Shown here: positions 1-7,528 of the stretch, piece after piece
Layout: each line of letters starts with the position of its first letter
Position numbering within the stretch: position 1 is the stretch's first letter
DNA from: Syntrophomonadaceae bacterium
GTDB taxonomy: Bacteria > Bacillota_D > Dethiobacteria > DTU022 > UBA8154
NCBI GenBank assembly: GCA_007120815.1
Contig: SKMY01000229.1
Span: forward strand, 1-13,522
Direction: 5' to 3'
DNA: 13,522 bases
Notes under the pieces: generated by a model
Told to the model about the DNA's origin: nothing
What the model saw: the letters and a program-made list of their open reading frames with translations, nothing else
The model's database searches: none
Made by a program: the position numbers and the translations under genes

Positions 1-725
1 CTGAGCCCCACATGGTTTCAAGAAAAGCGGAGGTCGTCTTTATCACGACTCCAGATCGGGTCATTGAAGATGTCTGCCAGTCTATTGCACAACACGGTGG
101 TTTTGTTTCGGGACAAGTCGTCATACACTGCAGCGGTGCCCACAGTTCGAGCATCTTGCAGTCGGCCCGCGAAGCCGGCGCATCTGTTTTGTCTATGCAC
201 CCCCTACAAACCTTTCCCGGAACGGAAGCAGGCTTGCGGGCGCTGCCGGGTACTTTCTTTGCTGTAGAAGGGGACAGCTCTGCTTTGCCGCTGGCCGAAG
301 AGCTGGTCAATGCTCTCAAGGGAAAGATGATATCAATCCCTACTGAAATGAAGACCCTTTATCACGCGGCAGCCTGTGTCGCATGCAATTATTTGGCTTC
401 CCTTCTAGACGGATCCTTGCGAATGTACGGACAAATGGGTGTTTCTTGGGAGCAGGCTGTCGAAGCGCTTTATCCCTTAATATCCAGAACCCTTGAAAAC
501 ATAAAGGAAGTAGGCCCAGAAAAAGCCTTGACCGGGCCTATAGCCCGGGGAGACGCTGACACCATTCAATCCCATACGGAAGCGTTAAACCGGTCCCTTT
601 CAGAGCTTCTGCCCCTGTACAACACCATGGGTCAATATACCATTGAACTGGCTTTACGAAAAGGAACACTGGATAAGGAGCAAGCAGAAATTATTCAATC
701 AATTCTTAAAGGAGGGTCTCATTAA
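1..725 (+). CDS. Rossmann-fold/DUF2520 oxidoreductase, candidate PanG-type ketopantoate reductase (5' partial)
   Basis: The reading frame is open from the left edge, so the start and the N-terminal GxGxxG nucleotide-binding loop lie outside the window; about 240 residues are visible. What remains is the second half of a Rossmann fold (a VVFITTPD strand, then HCSGA and SMHPLQTF) and an all-helical C-terminal domain of DUF2520 type with the signatures MKTLYHAAACVACNYL and ALTGPIARGD. The family resembles 6-phosphogluconate- and pyrroline-carboxylate-reductase-like dehydrogenases. From memory, the PanG ketopantoate reductase described in Francisella is of this general type; I cannot verify that here. 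The panB start lies one base beyond its stop, so the two are almost certainly co-transcribed. No classical PanE (ApbA) gene is visible, so a NAD(P)H-dependent ketopantoate reductase role is a reasonable inference. The family assignment is firm; the exact reaction is not. Confidence 0.8.
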   Translation, partial: EPHMVSRKAEVVFITTPDRVIEDVCQSIAQHGGFVSGQVVIHCSGAHSSSILQSAREAGASVLSMHPLQTFPGTEAGLRALPGTFFAVEGDSSALPLAEELVNALKGKMISIPTEMKTLYHAAACVACNYLASLLDGSLRMYGQMGVSWEQAVEALYPLISRTLENIKEVGPEKALTGPIARGDADTIQSHTEALNRSLSELLPLYNTMGQYTIELALRKGTLDKEQAEIIQSILKGGSH

Positions 726-726
726 G

Positions 727-1566
727 ATGACCGGACGTTATTCAATCGTTAATTTGCGGGAGATGAAAAAGGAGAAAAAACAGATCAGTATGCTAACTGC
801 CTACGACTTTCCTACGGCTCAACTCCTTGATGAAGCTGGGGCTGAAATGATTCTCGTCGGTGATTCTTTGGGAATGGTTGTTCTGGGATATGAGGATACG
901 TTATCCGTCACCTTAGACGAAATGATTCACCATGGGAAGGCAGTGGTTCGTGGAAGCAAGCAGGCATTTGTCGTTATCGACATGCCCTTTTTAACCTATC
1001 ACATCAACCCGGAAGAAGCCCTTCGCAATGCAGGGAAAATTATCCAGGCTACCGGGGCTCAAGGCGTAAAGCTGGAAGGCGGCGAGGAAATTATTCAATC
1101 AGTCCGTGCCATAACCGGTGCGGGAATCCCGGTAATGGGGCACCTGGGGCTTACCCCACAATCTGCGGGGCAGTTGGGCGGTTTTAAGGTTCAGGGTAAA
1201 GATCCCCTGGTGGCCAGGAGAATGCTCGAAGATTCCATGGCCCTGGAAAAAGCCGGTGCTTTTTCCCTGGTGCTTGAATGTGTTCCCTGGCAGCTGGCCC
1301 GGGTCATTTCGGAAAGGGTATCCATACCGGTTATTGGTATCGGTGCAGGGAAGTATTGTGACGGACAAGTTCTGGTATACCACGATGTCATGGGACTTTT
1401 TACCGGGAAACGTCCTAAGTTTGTCAAGCAGTACGTTGATGCCAGAAGCGAAATGGTAAAAGGAGTAAAACAATATATGGAAGAAGTAAGAAGCGGTTCC
1501 TTCCCCGAAGACAAACATACCTTTTCTATGTCCGAAGCGGTGCTGGAAGAGGTTTTAAAGGATTAG
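727..1566 (+). CDS. panB: 3-methyl-2-oxobutanoate hydroxymethyltransferase (ketopantoate hydroxymethyltransferase)
   Basis: PanB transfers a hydroxymethyl group from 5,10-methylenetetrahydrofolate to 2-oxoisovalerate, giving ketopantoate, the first committed step of pantothenate synthesis in the cytosol. The 279-residue product has the usual family length and is a complete (beta/alpha)8 barrel. Visible motifs are VGDSLGM with Mg2+-ligand Asp46, VIDMPF with Asp85, GVKLEGG with Glu117, MGHLGLTPQS, and VLECVP with the probable catalytic Glu184. The start at ATG 727 (MTGRYSI) is set by AAAGGAGGG at 708-716; the frame is open further upstream to 643, but that part lies inside the previous gene and is not PanB-like. 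panC begins nine bases after its stop. Identification is secure. Confidence 0.97.
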   Translation: MTGRYSIVNLREMKKEKKQISMLTAYDFPTAQLLDEAGAEMILVGDSLGMVVLGYEDTLSVTLDEMIHHGKAVVRGSKQAFVVIDMPFLTYHINPEEALRNAGKIIQATGAQGVKLEGGEEIIQSVRAITGAGIPVMGHLGLTPQSAGQLGGFKVQGKDPLVARRMLEDSMALEKAGAFSLVLECVPWQLARVISERVSIPVIGIGAGKYCDGQVLVYHDVMGLFTGKRPKFVKQYVDARSEMVKGVKQYMEEVRSGSFPEDKHTFSMSEAVLEEVLKD

Positions 1567-1575
1567 GAGGGCATC

Positions 1576-2421
1576 ATGAAAGTTGTCGAAAAAATACCCG
1601 AAATGAGGAATATCCTGGGGGAAATAAGAAAAAAAGGGCTGAGCATCGGCTTCGTGCCGACCATGGGTTTTTTGCACCAGGGACATCTTTCCCTGGTAAA
1701 AGCAGCCCGCCAGGAAAATGATTTTGTGGTGGTCAGCATTTTTGTTAATCCCATTCAATTTGGCGTGGGTGAAGATTATGAAGAATACCCCAGGGACCTG
1801 GAAAGGGATCAGGCTTTGGCCTCTGCTGAAGGATGTGATTTGATTTTTTCTCCAACTGTTAACGAAATGTATCCCCCGGGATACTCAACCTTTGTCGACG
1901 TCCAAGGATTAACCGATAGCCTTTGCGGTGCTCACAGGCCCGGGCATTTTCGCGGCGTAACCACAGTGGTAGCAAAGCTCTTCAGCCTGGTTTCACCGCA
2001 ACGGGTATACTTTGGCCAGAAAGATGGACAGCAGGCGCTGGTTTTAAAAAAGATGGTCACCGACCTGAACATGAACCTGGAATTTCATATTCTACCAACA
2101 GTAAGAGAGCAGGACGGCCTAGCCATGAGCTCAAGGAATAAATATTTGACTCCGGAGCAAAGACGTCATGCCCCCGTTCTTTACAAAAGCTTGCAAGAAG
2201 CAAAAAAGCGGATCGAACAAGGAGAAAGGCGAGCAAAAACAATAAAGCAACTTATGCTGGAAATGATTGATACAGTAGATGGTTCTAAAGTTGACTACGT
2301 TGAAATTGTTGAAACAAAAAACCTGCAGCCGGTAGAAACTCTTGAAGGAGAATGCCTGGTGGCCTTGGCTGTCAGGCTTGGCAATACGAGACTCATCGAT
2401 AATATTCTTGTGGAGGTGTAA
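1576..2421 (+). CDS. panC: pantothenate synthetase (pantoate--beta-alanine ligase)
   Basis: PanC joins pantoate and beta-alanine to form pantothenate, using ATP through a pantoyl-adenylate intermediate. The product is 281 residues, the normal size. It has the nucleotidyltransferase N-terminal motif VPTMGFLHQGH with the HxGH-type pair His34/His37, then VNPIQF (58-63), RPGHFRGV (121-128), FGQKD (146-150) and the KMSKS-equivalent AMSSRN (183-188), followed by the smaller C-terminal pantoate-closing domain. The start at ATG 1576 is preceded by AGGAGGG (1565-1571), which overlaps the panB stop codon. The panD start lies three bases beyond its stop. Its beta-alanine would come from the PanD protein encoded next. 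No anomalies seen. Confidence 0.97.
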   Translation: MKVVEKIPEMRNILGEIRKKGLSIGFVPTMGFLHQGHLSLVKAARQENDFVVVSIFVNPIQFGVGEDYEEYPRDLERDQALASAEGCDLIFSPTVNEMYPPGYSTFVDVQGLTDSLCGAHRPGHFRGVTTVVAKLFSLVSPQRVYFGQKDGQQALVLKKMVTDLNMNLEFHILPTVREQDGLAMSSRNKYLTPEQRRHAPVLYKSLQEAKKRIEQGERRAKTIKQLMLEMIDTVDGSKVDYVEIVETKNLQPVETLEGECLVALAVRLGNTRLIDNILVEV

Positions 2422-2424
2422 TTT

Positions 2425-2790
2425 TTGTACAGAATGATGTGTAAGTCTAAAATCCACCGGGCAACGGTCACAGATGCCAACCTGAATTACGTGGGAAGCA
2501 TTACAATTGACCAGGAGCTGTTGGAAAAGGCCGATATACTTCCGTACGAAAAAGTCCAGGTTGTAAACAACAACAACGGGGCTCGCCTGGAAACCTATAC
2601 CATTCCCGGGGAGCGGGGCAAAGGGGATATTTGTTTAAATGGTGCCGCCGCCCGACTGGTCCAACCGGGAGACATTGTAATTATTATTAGTTATGCTCAA
2701 TACTCCCAGGAAGAGCTCAGCACCTATCTGCCTAAAGTGCTGCTGGTGGATGAAAAGAACCAGATTACCAGAATCGCATCAGAAGGTTAA
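2425..2790 (+). CDS. panD: aspartate 1-decarboxylase, pyruvoyl-dependent proenzyme
   Basis: PanD decarboxylates L-aspartate to beta-alanine for PanC. The 121-residue proenzyme self-cleaves between Gly24 and Ser25 in YVGSITID; Ser25 becomes the pyruvoyl cofactor, and its numbering matches the family. Other conserved features are KIHRATVT, the [10 protein letters not shown] block, and the [19 protein letters not shown] core of the double-psi beta barrel. The start is a TTG at 2425 with GGAGGT at 2412-2417 seven bases upstream. It gives MYR, the usual family N-terminus, whereas ATG codons at 2434 and 2437 would truncate it and lie too far from the binding site. It closes the pan operon; no strong terminator hairpin is evident before the next promoter. 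Confidence 0.96.
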   Translation: MYRMMCKSKIHRATVTDANLNYVGSITIDQELLEKADILPYEKVQVVNNNNGARLETYTIPGERGKGDICLNGAAARLVQPGDIVIIISYAQYSQEELSTYLPKVLLVDEKNQITRIASEG

Positions 2791-2821
2791 AAACAGAGGG
2801 TGGAAATTTTAGGAATAATCA

Positions 2822-2850
2822 TTTACAGTATTTGTGATTTGTGTTATAAT
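2822..2850 (+). promoter_or_regulatory. sigma-A promoter for the aminomutase gene
   Basis: TTTACA (2822-2827) and a perfect TATAAT (2845-2850) are separated by 17 bases, with an extended -10 TGT directly before the TATAAT. Transcription would start near 2857, giving a leader of about 73 bases before the ATG at 2930. This is the strongest promoter-like sequence in the window and makes the aminomutase gene separable from the pan operon. Confidence 0.8.
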
Positions 2851-2860
2851 AGCGACAATT

Positions 2861-2887
2861 TGGGGAGCGCTGTTAAGGATGTCCCCA
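2861..2887 (+). other. inverted repeat in the aminomutase 5' leader
   Basis: TGGGGA (2861-2866) and TCCCCA (2882-2887) are perfect complements around a 15-base loop. This places a six-pair GC-rich hairpin almost at the predicted 5' end of the transcript. It could stabilise the mRNA or be part of a small regulatory leader; I do not recognise a known riboswitch class. Confidence 0.4.
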
Positions 2888-2929
2888 TTTAGAGGTTTAA
2901 TTTACTTTTTGGAGGGAATTATAAACAAC

Positions 2930-4168
2930 ATGGGCAGTGAAGAAGGACGAAAGATTGCTCTAAAAAGAGCAGAAGAACTCAAGGAAAGCATTTCAGATTA
3001 CCTGGAATTTCGAAACAATATCCCAACGGGTTTTTCGGAATGGGAAGCCATACAAAACAGACAGCAGAAGATAAAAGATTATTTTAACGTATCTGAAAAA
3101 GAATGGGAAAGCTGGCATTGGCAGTTGGAGAACCGTATTCACGATGTTGAAACATTGAGCGAATTTTTGAATTTAACCGACCAGGAAAAAGAAGACATTG
3201 GGTTGACTGGCAGCAAGTACAGGTGGGCCGTTGTTCCCTACTACTTAAGCCTTATTGATCCGGATAACCCCAGGGATCCGGTCCGTTTGCAGTGTATTCC
3301 AACCCGGATGGAGTATGATGACCACTGCGGTGCCATGGATCCCATGGGCGAAGAGTTCACATCCCCTGCCCCGGCAATTACCAGGCGGTACCCGGACCGG
3401 CTCATTATCAATATTACCAACCAATGTGCCATGTACTGCCGCCATTGTCAACGCCGCAGGAACATTGGTGAGACAGATCACCAGACCCCAAAAGACCAGA
3501 TTGCAGCAGCCATTGAGTATATTGCTCAGAACGAAGAAATTCGCGATGTACTGCTTACAGGCGGCGATGCATTTATGCTTGATGATGACACGTTGGACTG
3601 GATCTTAACAGAACTGGACAACATCCCTCATGTGGAAATAAAGCGTTTGGGAAGCCGTACGCCGGTAACGCTGCCTTATCGAATAACCGATGATTTATGT
3701 AAGATGCTGAGCAAGCATTTGCCTTTATACGTCAACACGCACTTTAACAATCCCCAGGAAATTACCCCGGTGTCCAAGGAGGCGTGTTTTTCCCTGGCCA
3801 GGGCAGGGATTGGTCTGGGTAACCAGGCGGTTCTTTTAAAGGGCGTGAACAATCACCCGCTGGTTATGCGGAAGTTAAATCACGAACTACTTAAAATCAT
3901 GGTCCGCCCCTATTATATATTCCATGCTAAAGGCGTGCAGGGAACCAGCCATTTGCGAACCCGGGTCGAAGAGGGTATAGAGATTATGGAAAAACTTCGG
4001 GGCTATACGTCAGGCCTTGCCATTCCTACGTATATCGTGAATGCGCCCAAGGGTTACGGAAAAACACCCATGCTGCCAGAGTACCTGCTATCCATGGGAG
4101 CCGACAAACTGCTTATTCGCACCTGGGAAAAGAGGGTACTGGAATATGAAAATGACGAAGACGTTTAG
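2930..4168 (+). CDS. eam: radical SAM/PLP aminomutase, KamA family; residues predict glutamate 2,3-aminomutase
   Basis: The 412-residue protein has the lysine 2,3-aminomutase architecture. It has a helical N-terminus (1-130), a radical SAM core with the 4Fe-4S motif CAMYCRHC (Cys166, Cys170, Cys173), the SAM-contacting LTGGDAF (209-215), and the PLP lysine Lys378 in APKGYGKTP. In lysine aminomutases two aspartates, 37 residues apart (293 and 330 in Clostridium subterminale), bind the lysine side-chain amine. Here those positions are Lys334 (FHAK) and Asn371 (IVNAP), the substitution reported for glutamate 2,3-aminomutase. The protein also stops before the CxCxxC zinc tail found in lysine enzymes. 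The expected reaction is L-glutamate to beta-glutamate, a compatible solute. The ATG is chosen because GGAGGG (2911-2916) precedes it, although the 13-base spacing is long; the frame runs open upstream through the promoter, which cannot be coding. It has its own promoter and is followed by a hairpin. Family certain; substrate inferred. Confidence 0.88.
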   Translation: MGSEEGRKIALKRAEELKESISDYLEFRNNIPTGFSEWEAIQNRQQKIKDYFNVSEKEWESWHWQLENRIHDVETLSEFLNLTDQEKEDIGLTGSKYRWAVVPYYLSLIDPDNPRDPVRLQCIPTRMEYDDHCGAMDPMGEEFTSPAPAITRRYPDRLIINITNQCAMYCRHCQRRRNIGETDHQTPKDQIAAAIEYIAQNEEIRDVLLTGGDAFMLDDDTLDWILTELDNIPHVEIKRLGSRTPVTLPYRITDDLCKMLSKHLPLYVNTHFNNPQEITPVSKEACFSLARAGIGLGNQAVLLKGVNNHPLVMRKLNHELLKIMVRPYYIFHAKGVQGTSHLRTRVEEGIEIMEKLRGYTSGLAIPTYIVNAPKGYGKTPMLPEYLLSMGADKLLIRTWEKRVLEYENDEDV

Positions 4169-4191
4169 AGCGGGATTTTGAAAGGGAAAAC

Positions 4192-4232
4192 CAAGACGAA
4201 GCCATGAGTTTTAGACTCATGGTTTCGTCTTG
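4192..4232 (+). terminator. strong hairpin after the aminomutase gene, terminator-like
   Basis: Arms CAAGACGAAGCCATGAG (4192-4208) and CTCATGGTTTCGTCTTG (4216-4232) form a 17-pair stem with one G-U pair and a seven-base loop. It sits 23 bases after the aminomutase stop. The downstream side (TTCAGGAAATTG) lacks a proper U-run, so efficient intrinsic termination is uncertain; it may instead act as a 3' stabiliser or a partial terminator before dprA. Confidence 0.6.
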
Positions 4233-4255
4233 TTCAGGAAATTGTTACAGGCGAG

Positions 4256-5377
4256 GTGTTAGCGATAAAAAATCCCACTGATCAGGCAAAATATTTTCAT
4301 GCGTGGAATCAAATCATTGAAATAGGGCCAATAAGAATGCAGAAACTAATGGACCACTTTCAATGCGCAGCCAGGGCCTGGAATGCCCCATTAAAAGAAC
4401 TCAGCACCGTGAAGGGTTTTGAACGTTCGCTGTGTGAGAAAATCGTTAACAAAAGAAAAACAGTCGACGTAAATAAAACATGGTCCCTTTTAAACGCTAG
4501 TACTATTTCGATTCTCCTGTTCGACGATCCCAGGTATCCACCTTTGCTAAAACAAATCTATGATCCTCCCTTATCTCTATACTACTTGGGAGATATCGAT
4601 TTTTTGGCGACCCTTTCAATTGCTGTGGTGGGGAGTCGCCGCCATACTCACTATGGTAAACAAGTTGCTCAGAAACTGGCTTCAGCACTGGCTTTAAATG
4701 GAATAACCGTAACCAGCGGTATGGCCAGGGGTATAGACACCTGGTCCCATCGAGGCGCCCTGGATGCTAAAGGAAAAACTATCGCTGTGCTGGGATGTGG
4801 TCTGGATATTTGCTATCCCCCGGAAAATAAAACACTAAAGGAAAGAATTCAGTGCCAGGGCCTCGTTATCAGCGAATTTCCTCCAGGGACACACCCGGCT
4901 CCTTTGAATTTTCCCCGGCGCAATCGAATTATCAGCGGACTTTCGCTGGGGACGGTCGTTGTAGAAGCCGGTGTAAAAAGTGGGGCGCTTATCACCGCTG
5001 AATTTGCCCTGGAACAGGGTAGAGAGGTGTTTGCCATTCCGGGATCAATTGAAAGCCCATACAGTCAGGGCTGTCATAAGCTGCTAAAGGAAGGAGCAAG
5101 GCTGGTTGAAACAGTGGAAGACATCCTGGAAGAAATATCTTTGGCACAAAAAGTTTATGTTCAGGAACCGGCCCAGGTACAATTAACCCTTGACGCGGAA
5201 GAATTTGCATTGCTGGACGTGATCCAGTATGAACCGGTAGCCCTGGAAAAAATTGCTGGTATGCTGGATATACCCCTTTCAAAAATAAATGCCTTGCTTC
5301 TTGAGATGGAACTTAAAGGCATAGTAAAACAGCTTCCTGGAAAATACTATGTACGGAATACACACGGAGGTGTTTAG
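4256..5377 (+). CDS. dprA: DNA-processing protein DprA (Smf family)
   Basis: DprA binds incoming single-stranded DNA during natural transformation and loads RecA onto it; in non-competent bacteria its role is less clear. The 373-residue product has an N-terminal helix-hairpin-helix/SAM-like region (about 10-75), then the Rossmann-like DprA core with VVGSRR (124-129), SGMARGID (154-161), FPRRNRIISGLS (219-230) and VVEAGVKSGALITA (235-248), and a C-terminal winged-helix domain (about 312-365). The start is doubtful. GTG 4256 is the only ordinary codon near the front, but it has no separate ribosome binding site: it overlaps a GAGGTG (4253-4258) that is ideally spaced from an in-frame ATA at 4265. 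The start codon of topA directly follows its stop codon, so the two are translated as a pair. Confidence 0.95.
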   Translation: MLAIKNPTDQAKYFHAWNQIIEIGPIRMQKLMDHFQCAARAWNAPLKELSTVKGFERSLCEKIVNKRKTVDVNKTWSLLNASTISILLFDDPRYPPLLKQIYDPPLSLYYLGDIDFLATLSIAVVGSRRHTHYGKQVAQKLASALALNGITVTSGMARGIDTWSHRGALDAKGKTIAVLGCGLDICYPPENKTLKERIQCQGLVISEFPPGTHPAPLNFPRRNRIISGLSLGTVVVEAGVKSGALITAEFALEQGREVFAIPGSIESPYSQGCHKLLKEGARLVETVEDILEEISLAQKVYVQEPAQVQLTLDAEEFALLDVIQYEPVALEKIAGMLDIPLSKINALLLEMELKGIVKQLPGKYYVRNTHGGV

Positions 5378-7489
5378 ATGAAGCTGGTCATTGTTGAATC
5401 TCCAGCAAAAGCAAAAACAATCGGCCGGTTGCTCGGTAGAGGTTACCAGGTTAAAGCGTCTATGGGGCACCTGGTCGATCTACCCAAGAGTCAACTTGGC
5501 ATCGACCTGGAGAATAACTTTCGACCCCGGTATATTACAATTCGCGGGAAAGGGAAAATACTTCAAGAACTTAAAGAAGCCGGAAAAAAAGCTGAAAAAG
5601 TATACCTGGCGACAGACCCTGACCGGGAAGGAGAAGCCATAAGCTGGCACTTGAGTGAGACCCTGGGGCTTATGAAAAACAAGCCGTGCCGGGTTGTTTT
5701 TAACGAAATAACAAAAGATGCCGTTAAAAAGGCCTTTTCCAAACCGCGGCTTTTAGACCCTCACCGGTTTGAGGCGCAGCAGGCCAGGCGCATCCTTGAC
5801 AGGATTGTTGGTTATTCAATAAGCCCGCTCCTATGGAAAAAGGTTCGCAAAGGATTAAGTGCCGGGCGGGTTCAATCTGTCGCCTTAAAACTTATATGTG
5901 ACCGGGAAAAAGAAATACTTGCATTCGAACCAGAGGAATACTGGAACATAGAAGCAAACCTCCGGGAGCTAAACAACGGTCAAACCTTTTCAGCGAAATT
6001 TTACGGGAAACAGGGGAAAAAAATCACCCTTTCTACAGAAAGCGACGTAAATCAGGTATTAACCGGCCTGGATCAAGCAGAGTACCGGGTTACGAAGGTT
6101 CGCATAAGCGATAGAAAACGCCATTCCGCACCTCCATTTACCACCAGTACCTTGCAGCAGGAAGCTTCTCGAAAACTTGGTTTTTCAACGAAAAAAACCA
6201 TGATCGTGGCTCAGCAGCTTTATGAAGGAATAGAGGTGGGCAAAAAAGGGGAATCCGTAGGGCTTATCACGTATATGCGAACTGATGCAACCAGGATATC
6301 ACCCCAGGCTGAGGATGAGGCCAGGCAGTTCATACACGAAAAGTACGGCAAAGACTATGTTCCGGAAAAGCCAAGGCGGTTTGGGACTCAAAAAAGGGCC
6401 CAGGACGCTCACGAGGCCATTCGCCCGACTTCCGTTACCCGCCACCCCGATAAGGTTAAACCCTATTTGACCCGCGATCAGTACAGGGTTTACAAGCTGA
6501 TCTGGGATCGTTTTTTGGCCAGTCAAATGGCATCTGCCGTACTTGAACAGATAAGAGCAGACATATCAGCAAATGATTATATTTTTAAAGCCAGTGGTTC
6601 AAAAATTAAATTCCCGGGGTTCATGATTCTTTATATCGAAGGTGTAGACGAAGAAAAGGAAAGTGAACACGAACTGCCTCTGCTTCAAGAAGGGCATCCA
6701 CTTGACCTGTTATCATTAAATCCCAGCCAGCATTTTACCCAACCGCCTCAGCGTTATACCGAGGCAACCCTGGTCAAAACCATGGAGAGCCAGGGGATTG
6801 GCCGTCCCAGCACGTACTCGCCAACCATTGAAACCATTTTGGGCAGGGGATACGTCATAAAGGACAACAAATCATTAACTCCAACAGAGCTGGGTTTTAT
6901 TGTATCTGATCAGTTGAATGATTTTTTTCCGGAAATACTTGACGTTGACTTTACAGCCCAATTAGAAGATAAACTGGATAAAGTGGAGTCAGGAGAAGTG
7001 TCGTGGCTTAACGTGTTAAACGAGTTTTACGGCCCCTTTAACACACGGTTAAAAAAAGCTGAGGAAGAAATGGAAAAAGTTGTAATCCAGGAGGAGGAAA
7101 CCGATGAAATATGCCCGCAATGCGGGAAAAACTTGGTTAAGAAGCACGGGCGTTACGGACCGTTTTTAGCGTGCCCGGGTTTTCCTGACTGCCGGTATAC
7201 CATGCAACCCAAGGTAGAAACGGGCTTAAACTGTCCTGACTGTGATGGAAATGAAGGCAAGATCATCCAAAGAAGAAGCAAAAAAGGGCGAAATTTTTTC
7301 GGCTGCAGCAACTACCCTGCATGTAAGTTTGTCCTGTGGGATAAACCTGTGAAAACCCCTTGTCCCCAGTGCGGTTACGTGATGGTGGAAAAAAATAAAA
7401 AAGGAACCGGAACGACATTGCATTGTGCAAAGAAAAATTGCGATTATCAAGAAACCAAGACATTGGAAAAAAGTACAGCCAATCAATAA
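5378..7489 (+). CDS. topA: DNA topoisomerase I (type IA)
   Basis: TopA relaxes negatively supercoiled DNA by single-strand passage. The 703-residue protein has an N-terminal Toprim domain with Glu7 (IVESPAKA) and the acidic triad Asp80/Asp82/Glu84 (TDPDREGE), the cleavage-domain block QQARRILDRIVGY and SAGRVQSVAL, and the nucleophile Tyr299 in LITYMRTD. The C-terminus carries three tetracysteine zinc-ribbon repeats beginning near residues 579, 619 and 662 (CPQC, CPDC, CPQC, each closed by a second Cys pair). Length and layout match the Firmicute enzyme. ATG 5378 directly abuts the dprA stop and is preceded by GGAGGTG (5366-5372), so translation is probably coupled. An intergenic stretch of about 35 bases separates it from trmFO. 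Confidence 0.98.
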   Translation: MKLVIVESPAKAKTIGRLLGRGYQVKASMGHLVDLPKSQLGIDLENNFRPRYITIRGKGKILQELKEAGKKAEKVYLATDPDREGEAISWHLSETLGLMKNKPCRVVFNEITKDAVKKAFSKPRLLDPHRFEAQQARRILDRIVGYSISPLLWKKVRKGLSAGRVQSVALKLICDREKEILAFEPEEYWNIEANLRELNNGQTFSAKFYGKQGKKITLSTESDVNQVLTGLDQAEYRVTKVRISDRKRHSAPPFTTSTLQQEASRKLGFSTKKTMIVAQQLYEGIEVGKKGESVGLITYMRTDATRISPQAEDEARQFIHEKYGKDYVPEKPRRFGTQKRAQDAHEAIRPTSVTRHPDKVKPYLTRDQYRVYKLIWDRFLASQMASAVLEQIRADISANDYIFKASGSKIKFPGFMILYIEGVDEEKESEHELPLLQEGHPLDLLSLNPSQHFTQPPQRYTEATLVKTMESQGIGRPSTYSPTIETILGRGYVIKDNKSLTPTELGFIVSDQLNDFFPEILDVDFTAQLEDKLDKVESGEVSWLNVLNEFYGPFNTRLKKAEEEMEKVVIQEEETDEICPQCGKNLVKKHGRYGPFLACPGFPDCRYTMQPKVETGLNCPDCDGNEGKIIQRRSKKGRNFFGCSNYPACKFVLWDKPVKTPCPQCGYVMVEKNKKGTGTTLHCAKKNCDYQETKTLEKSTANQ

Positions 7490-7511
7490 TAAGGTATGCA
7501 ATATCCTGTAT

Positions 7512-7528
7512 AGGGGGGGACGACTATT
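7512..7528 (+). promoter_or_regulatory. ribosome binding site and probable AUU start of trmFO
   Basis: The purine run AGGGGGGGA (7512-7520) lies five bases before an in-frame ATT at 7526. The nearest ordinary start, GTG 7538, is 17 bases from this site, too far for normal initiation. An in-frame TAG at 7511-7513 rules out any start further upstream. The only other in-frame option is an ACG at 7520. Confidence 0.55.

Noticed and set aside
643..726. In-frame 28-residue extension of panB
   Set aside because: It lies within the preceding gene, while an excellent AAAGGAGGG site serves ATG 727, which gives the usual PanB N-terminus.
2834..2929. Open frame extending the aminomutase upstream of its ATG
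   Set aside because: It starts inside the -10 promoter region, has no binding site, and its residues do not resemble the family N-terminus.
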